From Dysidea avara (Eukaryota > Porifera > Demospongiae > Dictyoceratida > Dysideidae), in NCBI RefSeq assembly GCF_963678975.1, contig NC_089280.1, forward strand, positions 19,831,863-19,895,862: a stretch of DNA of 64,000 nt. Reading direction: 5' to 3'. Numbering within the stretch: position 1 is the stretch's first letter; every line of letters begins with the position of its first letter. Positions 58,943 to 64,000 of this stretch are shown piece by piece. The notes under the pieces are model-generated. The model did not search any database and was not told where the DNA came from. It saw only the letters and a list, made by a program, of their open reading frames with translations. A program made the position numbers and the translations under genes.

Positions 58943-61900
58943 GTCGGAAATCTCTACTATAAGTGCCCGATCTGTGAGACGTGTCAGAATTTGTACAGCA
59001 GTTACACACGTCATCTACGTAAGAAACACCCAGACAAGGAGCTGATTGAATGGAATTTTGTATGCGAGGAATGCTCGGAAGCGTTCTCGACCAAACGCGA
59101 GGCGAGTATCCATGTAACACGCACACACAAAGGTACTGTAAATAAGCCAGGGAAACGAGTAGGATTATTTCAGTGTGACTTCTGTGAGGAATCATTTGCG
59201 TCCTCGAAAGGACTTTCACAGCACATACGCAACCAACACGCTGTTGCTCAGTCCGCAAGGCTGGCTGAGGAGCAGTCACGCAAAACAGCAGACGACTCCG
59301 CGCCAAGGCATTGGAATGACAAAACCAAAATTAAGTTTATTAGGGCCCTTTTCAAAGTTGGAACATCATCAAATGTGGAAATTGCAAAGGCCATGGACAA
59401 TCAAAACACCTCACAACATAAAAGGCTACAAAGCCCGCTTCCTCAAGGAACACCCCAACTGGAGACAAGAATTCGAACATTGGCTAGTGTCAGAACCGGA
59501 AAACACAGAAATCAATAGAGAGATAACAGTAGAAACGCAACAGGGCCCAGAAGGTGCTACGGAAGAAAGGGAAACTCTGACAGAAAGTCAGAACCTAAGC
59601 CTAGAACTGGAGGCATCTACTCCTGAGGCGTCTGACCACCACCAAGACACCACTATAGGGGTAGCTGGCGTTTTCACAGATGAAAAATCGACCCGGGAAA
59701 CGTCAGAACCAGAAGACACACCGATTTCAGAGGTGACCAGCAATACCGCAGTGCCATCAACACCAGGCAGGTGCTATACAGTGACAGTTGCATACCCCTC
59801 GCAGATACCACTGGACTGCCCCCGCACTGCGGAGAAAGGTTCCAAGGGCACCAGATACCAGAATACAGAATGCACATGGAACAACACTGAGATAACTATT
59901 GACTGGATGTTTATCTGCATCTTCTGTGCAGTTCACAAACCAACAGAATCAGAGATAGTGGACCACATACAGAAGGACCACCAACAGGACATAGCAGATC
60001 TAGAATCTGGCTACTTCAGAGAGATACTTCTGCAAGAAAGCCAAACACCACCAAGTTTAGAAACAGACACTGTTGAAGATGAAGAAGTGCCACCACTACC
60101 CCCACCGCTACCTATACTTGATCAGCTAGCAGAACCCCCTGAACCGCCCCCACTACCACCAGAGCTGCCACCAGAGGAGAATCCGCCCCCACCCCCTGCA
60201 AGGGAACCCAGAGACAGAGGTGGAACAATGACACCACGTAGACCACAGGAGAATGGAAAAGGCTGCAGGAGGAGTACATCACAAAACTCCAGGGACTGCA
60301 GGAAAACAAGCTAACAGAAGGCGAGTGGAACCAGTTTTGCACTCACCTACAGGAACTCGTAACCAAGATGATAGAAATGAATGAACAGGAAGCACAGGAG
60401 AACAATACTAGGTCAAATCCCATACAGCAGTGGAGGAAGTATCAACAGTGCAGAAATGGTAGAGAAAACAACAACAGGAGAAATAACACTGACAACAGGG
60501 GTAGACAGAGATCGAACAATCAACAAAACAACAGATGGACACACAGGAGAGATGATAGGCACAGATGGAACAACAATCAGCAGGACAGCAGATGGAACAA
60601 TGCCAGGCAAGACAATGATAGAAGACCAGAAGAACAACACCGGGCTAGCGGACGAGCCAGATGGATTGCAGAGGCTCGTAAGCTGCAACAGGAGTACAGA
60701 AGAGAAGCAAAGAAATGCATAGAAAAGCTCATCCATGGGGAACAGCAACGAGAGGAGTGTGATATCCCCCTGGAAGACATTCAGAGAACTATGATTGAAG
60801 AGTATGCCAGATGGCCATCAACCAGCCCATGGCCAGACTGGGTAGAAGAGGTGACCGACAATGACACCACTGATGTTCTGGATGCTCCCTTTACTACTGA
60901 TGAGGTGAGGTTTCAGATGAGAAGGCTTCCAACCAACTCAGCACCTGGTCCAGATGGAATAACATACCGCCTATGGCGGACCCTGGACCCACAAGATAGG
61001 CTCCTCTCAATCACATATAACATCTGCAGACAAAATGAGCAAATACCAGATGGTTGGAAGGAAAGCACAACAATATTGGCTTACAAAAACAGGGGAGATA
61101 AAGCAGACCTAGCCAACTGGAGACCCATCTGCCTCCAAAACACAATCTATAAAATCTACGCAGCTACAATAGCAAAGAGAATTGCCACCTGGGCAACCAA
61201 CACAAATACAATCAATGCTACTCAGAAAGGCTTCCTGCCTTATGAGGGTTGTTTTGAACACAACTTCATCTTACAGTCATGCCTACAGGATTCTAGAAAA
61301 CACAAGAAGAAGGTTTATGTGGCATGGCTAGATTTAAGAAATGCCTTTGGATCAGTACCAACAGAACACTTACTGAGATCGATGGAAGAGCTGGTCTGGG
61401 AGGAACAACCATTTCAGTAGTACAGGATATCTACAGTGACTCAACAACTAAGGTAAGAGTAGGACGAGCGTACACTAGTGACATCCCCTGTGAAAGGGGG
61501 GTAAAGCAAGGATGTCCTCTCAGTCCCATCCTCTTTGATTTGGCTTTGGAACAATTAGTCAGAGCAGTGGATTCGACAGCCGGATGCAACTTTGGCAGGG
61601 GTGAAGTCACCATCTTAGCCTACGCAGATGACCTATGCCTGGTCACAGAGACGTCACAACAGCTACAAGCTCTACTGCACATGACTCACGAATACGCTGG
61701 ATGGGCTGGCTTAACCTTCAAACCAACCAAGTGTGCCACCCTCAGCCTGAACAACCGAGCCCAGCGACACTATGTTGAATCCACACCATTCACCCTAGGA
61801 GATGAACAGCTGCCAACTCTTCGGTGGGAGGACCACTACTGTTACCTGGGATGTGAGTTGGGTGCGAACCCTAGAGCTACCCTGAAAGAACTGGCAGAGC

Positions 61901-62106
61901 AGTACATCAACAAAGCTAAGACAATCCTGGAAAGCAAACTTACAACCTGGCAGAAGCTGGATGCACTGAAGCACTTTGTAAGACCCAAGCTGGACTTTTC
62001 ACTTAGAACTCTGTTACCAACTAAAGGATGGACCAAGCAACTTGACGAAAGAGTAAGAGGAATCACCAAGAAGTCATTGAGGTTGCCAAAAAGAACAGTC
62101 ACACAG
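58943..62106 (+). mobile_element. REL-type LINE, copy E, truncated at both ends
   Basis: It starts inside the coding region with YYKCPICETC. There are three C2H2 fingers: CPIC..., CEECSEAFSTKREASIH and CDFCEESFASSKGLSQH. Then come a Myb-like segment (KTKIKFIRALFKVG), a Pro-rich linker, a Gln/Arg/Asn-rich linker and the RT: SAPGPDGITYRLW (60937), WRPICLQN (61123), WLDLRNAFGSV (61326), GVKQGCPLSPILFDL (61499), YADDLCLV (61621). It stops after KKSLRLPKRT at about 62095, so the thumb, CCHC knuckle and endonuclease are missing. There are single frameshifts near 59410, 60250 and 61395. The catalytic residues remain. It abuts a SYF1 exon. Confidence 0.88.
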
Positions 62107-63847
62107 GACGAGAGTGATCTCTCCTTTGAGGAGGAATGTTTAAGACACCCTTACCAGGTGAAGTCATGGATGCGCTATATTGATCACAAGAGTTCATCAC
62201 CGAAGGCTGTAGTCAACCTTGTGTATGAGAGGGCACTAAAGCAGTTACCAGGAAGGTGTGTAGTGTAACAACATGACGGTGATGTGTATTGCAGTTGTCT
62301 GTTTAGTTACAAGTTGTGGTATAACTACCTCAAGCTGAGGAGAAGACAAGTGAAGGGAAAGTAAGTCTGTTTTAGATATAAGCACATCATATGTGTTCAA
62401 GGCAGACATGTATATCTTGTCACTGTCCATTATAATTGTGAGGGGTCCGCAACTCAGAAATATCAAGGTTTCAAATCACAGCAATTTTTTAGTATAATCA
62501 GAAATTTTGGCAAACAAAATGTTTAGCATTTACTTAAATAAATTGCAGAGTTTAGTTTGACGAAATGCATCTCTAATAATGTGGAGTCCCCATACTGGTG
62601 AAATAGCTATAGCTTTGTGTTGGATTTGATGAAGCTCATGCCTAACACCCCTTGAGAGTGTGTATGTGACTGGATTTAAAAGCGGATCCAAATTGCACAT
62701 TGAAAGTTTCGAGAAAAACAGTTGTAAAGATTAAGATATTATAAATTGCCAAGGGAATTCGAAGTGAGCACATGAGATGCACCAATTTATTAGCTATCAG
62801 ACTACTTTTACTTGTAGCTGCTTATAGAGTTTCCTTCCAAATAAGATAGACAATCTGAGCAGTTGGACAAGTGAAAGAGTATCACAAGTGTTCACAAAGG
62901 GGCGAGAAGCAGGGGCAAGAAGTTAGATTTCCAAATGGAGGTAGACCACGATTGAAGTCCAGACACAAGGTTACAGGGCTGTACTGGCTCCTTAGTGGCT
63001 GATATGCAGCAAAAAATAACCACACAGAAAAATGTTTGTTCAACTGTACAAGTCCATCCACTGATTTTCGTGAAGCCAGGTCCTGCAGAAGGCTAGAAGC
63101 CACTTACAAACACAAGTATTATACATCCACACCAAAATTTCTGTTTAGACTGGTATCTTGTCACGGATGCAAAAAAAAAAGAAACACATTCATAACCAAC
63201 CTGTCAGCAGCAGCGATTATAAACTAATCGGATTGTAGGTAAGTGTGTAATTCTACAATGCATGTATACTATAAAAGACTGAACGCTGGAAACAAGGCAT
63301 ACACTAACATCTGAACCTGGTAGAAAGCTAACTTGATAGACAGCAGTAGTTGACGTATTAGTGAACTGCAACAGCCTCTACACATGTGAAAATTTATCCA
63401 CATAAATCATTTCCTTTTGTAATATTTTATAGCAACTGACATTCTCTGCACCTGTTGGGTTATAACATGATTAATACCATACTGTAGGTATATTACTGAT
63501 CCGGCCTATGAAGATGTCAACAATGCTTTTGAACGAGCACTGGTCTTTCTACATAAGGTAAAGGTGTTAGCTCCTTCTGTTCTAAAATCCTAGATTTTTA
63601 TTGTATTGGAATTCCTATGCATGAATATCTAAAGGTCTGTTTTAACCTATAGATGCCTCGTATTTGGAGTGATTATTGCACATTTCTGGTAGATCAGAAC
63701 AAGATAACAAGGACACGACATGTGTTTGATCGTGCCCTGAGGGCTCTACTGACACAGCACAGGAGGGTGTGACCACTGTATCTCAAGTTTGTCCGCAACC
63801 ATGACATTCCAGAAACTGCCATCAGGGTGTATCGACCATACATGATG
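62107..63847 (+). CDS. XAB2: SYF1/XAB2 splicing factor, N-terminal exons
   Basis: Four exons: 62107-62255, 62307-62360, 63488-63557 and 63653-63847, all GT-AG with matching phases. They read DLSFEEECLRHPYQVKSWM and VYERALKQLPG; SYKLWYNYLKLRRRQVK; YITDPAYEDVNNAFERALVF; and MPRIWSDYCTFLVDQ...FDRALRAL. This matches the first HAT/TPR repeats of human XAB2 as remembered. The protein is the TPR scaffold of the Prp19-associated complex (spliceosome, transcription-coupled repair) in the nucleus. The start exon is not visible: an AG (cacacag) precedes 62107 and LINE copy E lies directly upstream. Exon 4 has TGA at 63770-63772 where XAB2 has Trp (RIWPLYL; here RV-stop-PLYL). The remainder lies beyond the window or is lost. 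Active gene with a sequence error, or recent pseudogene, cannot be decided here. Confidence 0.85.
62361..63487 (+). other. SYF1 intron 2
   Basis: A 1.1-kb intron between GTAAGT at 62361 and tgtag at 63487. It contains a degenerate relative of the MITE at 28634 (atgtgactggattt near 62666). No exon is seen inside. Confidence 0.6.
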
Positions 63848-64000
63848 GTATATGATATCGTTTAGGTGAACAAAACATGTTACCATGGAGGTTTATATAA
63901 TGTGCATTTGTATTTCTAGGTTTTGGGGAGTTGACTATCTGTAGAGTATTCTTATAATTGAAAAAAATATATATATAACTGGACTTAGAACTTGTGGCTT

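Overview
This is metazoan nuclear DNA: AT-rich, with short GT-AG introns, host exons set far apart, and a very high load of inverted-repeat transposons and decayed LINEs. No rRNA, tRNA or CRISPR is visible. The KDM8 and SYF1 exons are animal-like. Together with the many copies of one short repeat, this suggests a sponge, perhaps a demosponge such as Amphimedon. That identification is inference from recall, not from a search.

Host genes. (1) 4.9-6.3 kb, plus strand: scraps of a broken SYF1/XAB2-like splicing-factor copy. (2) 10.46-11.17 kb, minus strand: a two-exon gene for a small secreted protein with a visible TATA box and one frameshift. (3) 18.46-23.02 kb, minus strand: all exons of KDM8/JMJD5, a JmjC oxygenase, with an early in-frame TGA and one frameshift. 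(4) 62.1-63.85 kb, plus strand: N-terminal exons of a second SYF1/XAB2 gene that runs off the right edge and carries one in-frame TGA. A LINE ends directly against its first visible exon, and the reading frame runs through the join.

Mobile DNA fills most of the rest. 1-9 kb holds MITEs and foldback elements, including a Mutator-type foldback with perfect 9-bp target duplications. 12-17 kb holds old duplications and hAT MITEs. 23.3-29.3 kb is a graveyard of LINE reverse-transcriptase and endonuclease fragments on both strands. 29.4-36.1 kb is a nested stack of repeat elements. 37.0-39.5 kb is a minisatellite with higher-order structure. 39.6-41.2 kb holds palindromic elements.

The centrepiece is 41.4-52.7 kb: a LINE with N-terminal zinc fingers, a reverse transcriptase and a C-terminal restriction-like endonuclease (R2/NeSL/Utopia type). 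It is headed by a tandemly repeated sequence resembling the 5' end of U2 snRNA. It is followed by a 488-bp short element and the 5' end of another copy, and each junction carries the same U2-like 20-mer. This looks like a head-to-tail array of U2-associated retroelements. An L2/CR1-like LINE fragment and a BEL/Pao fossil are inserted in it. A second copy of the same LINE type lies at 58.9-62.1 kb. Between them, 52.7-56.7 kb is one large inverted-repeat element with arms of about 0.8 kb.

A 28-nt motif recurs seven times, inside several otherwise unrelated inverted-repeat elements.
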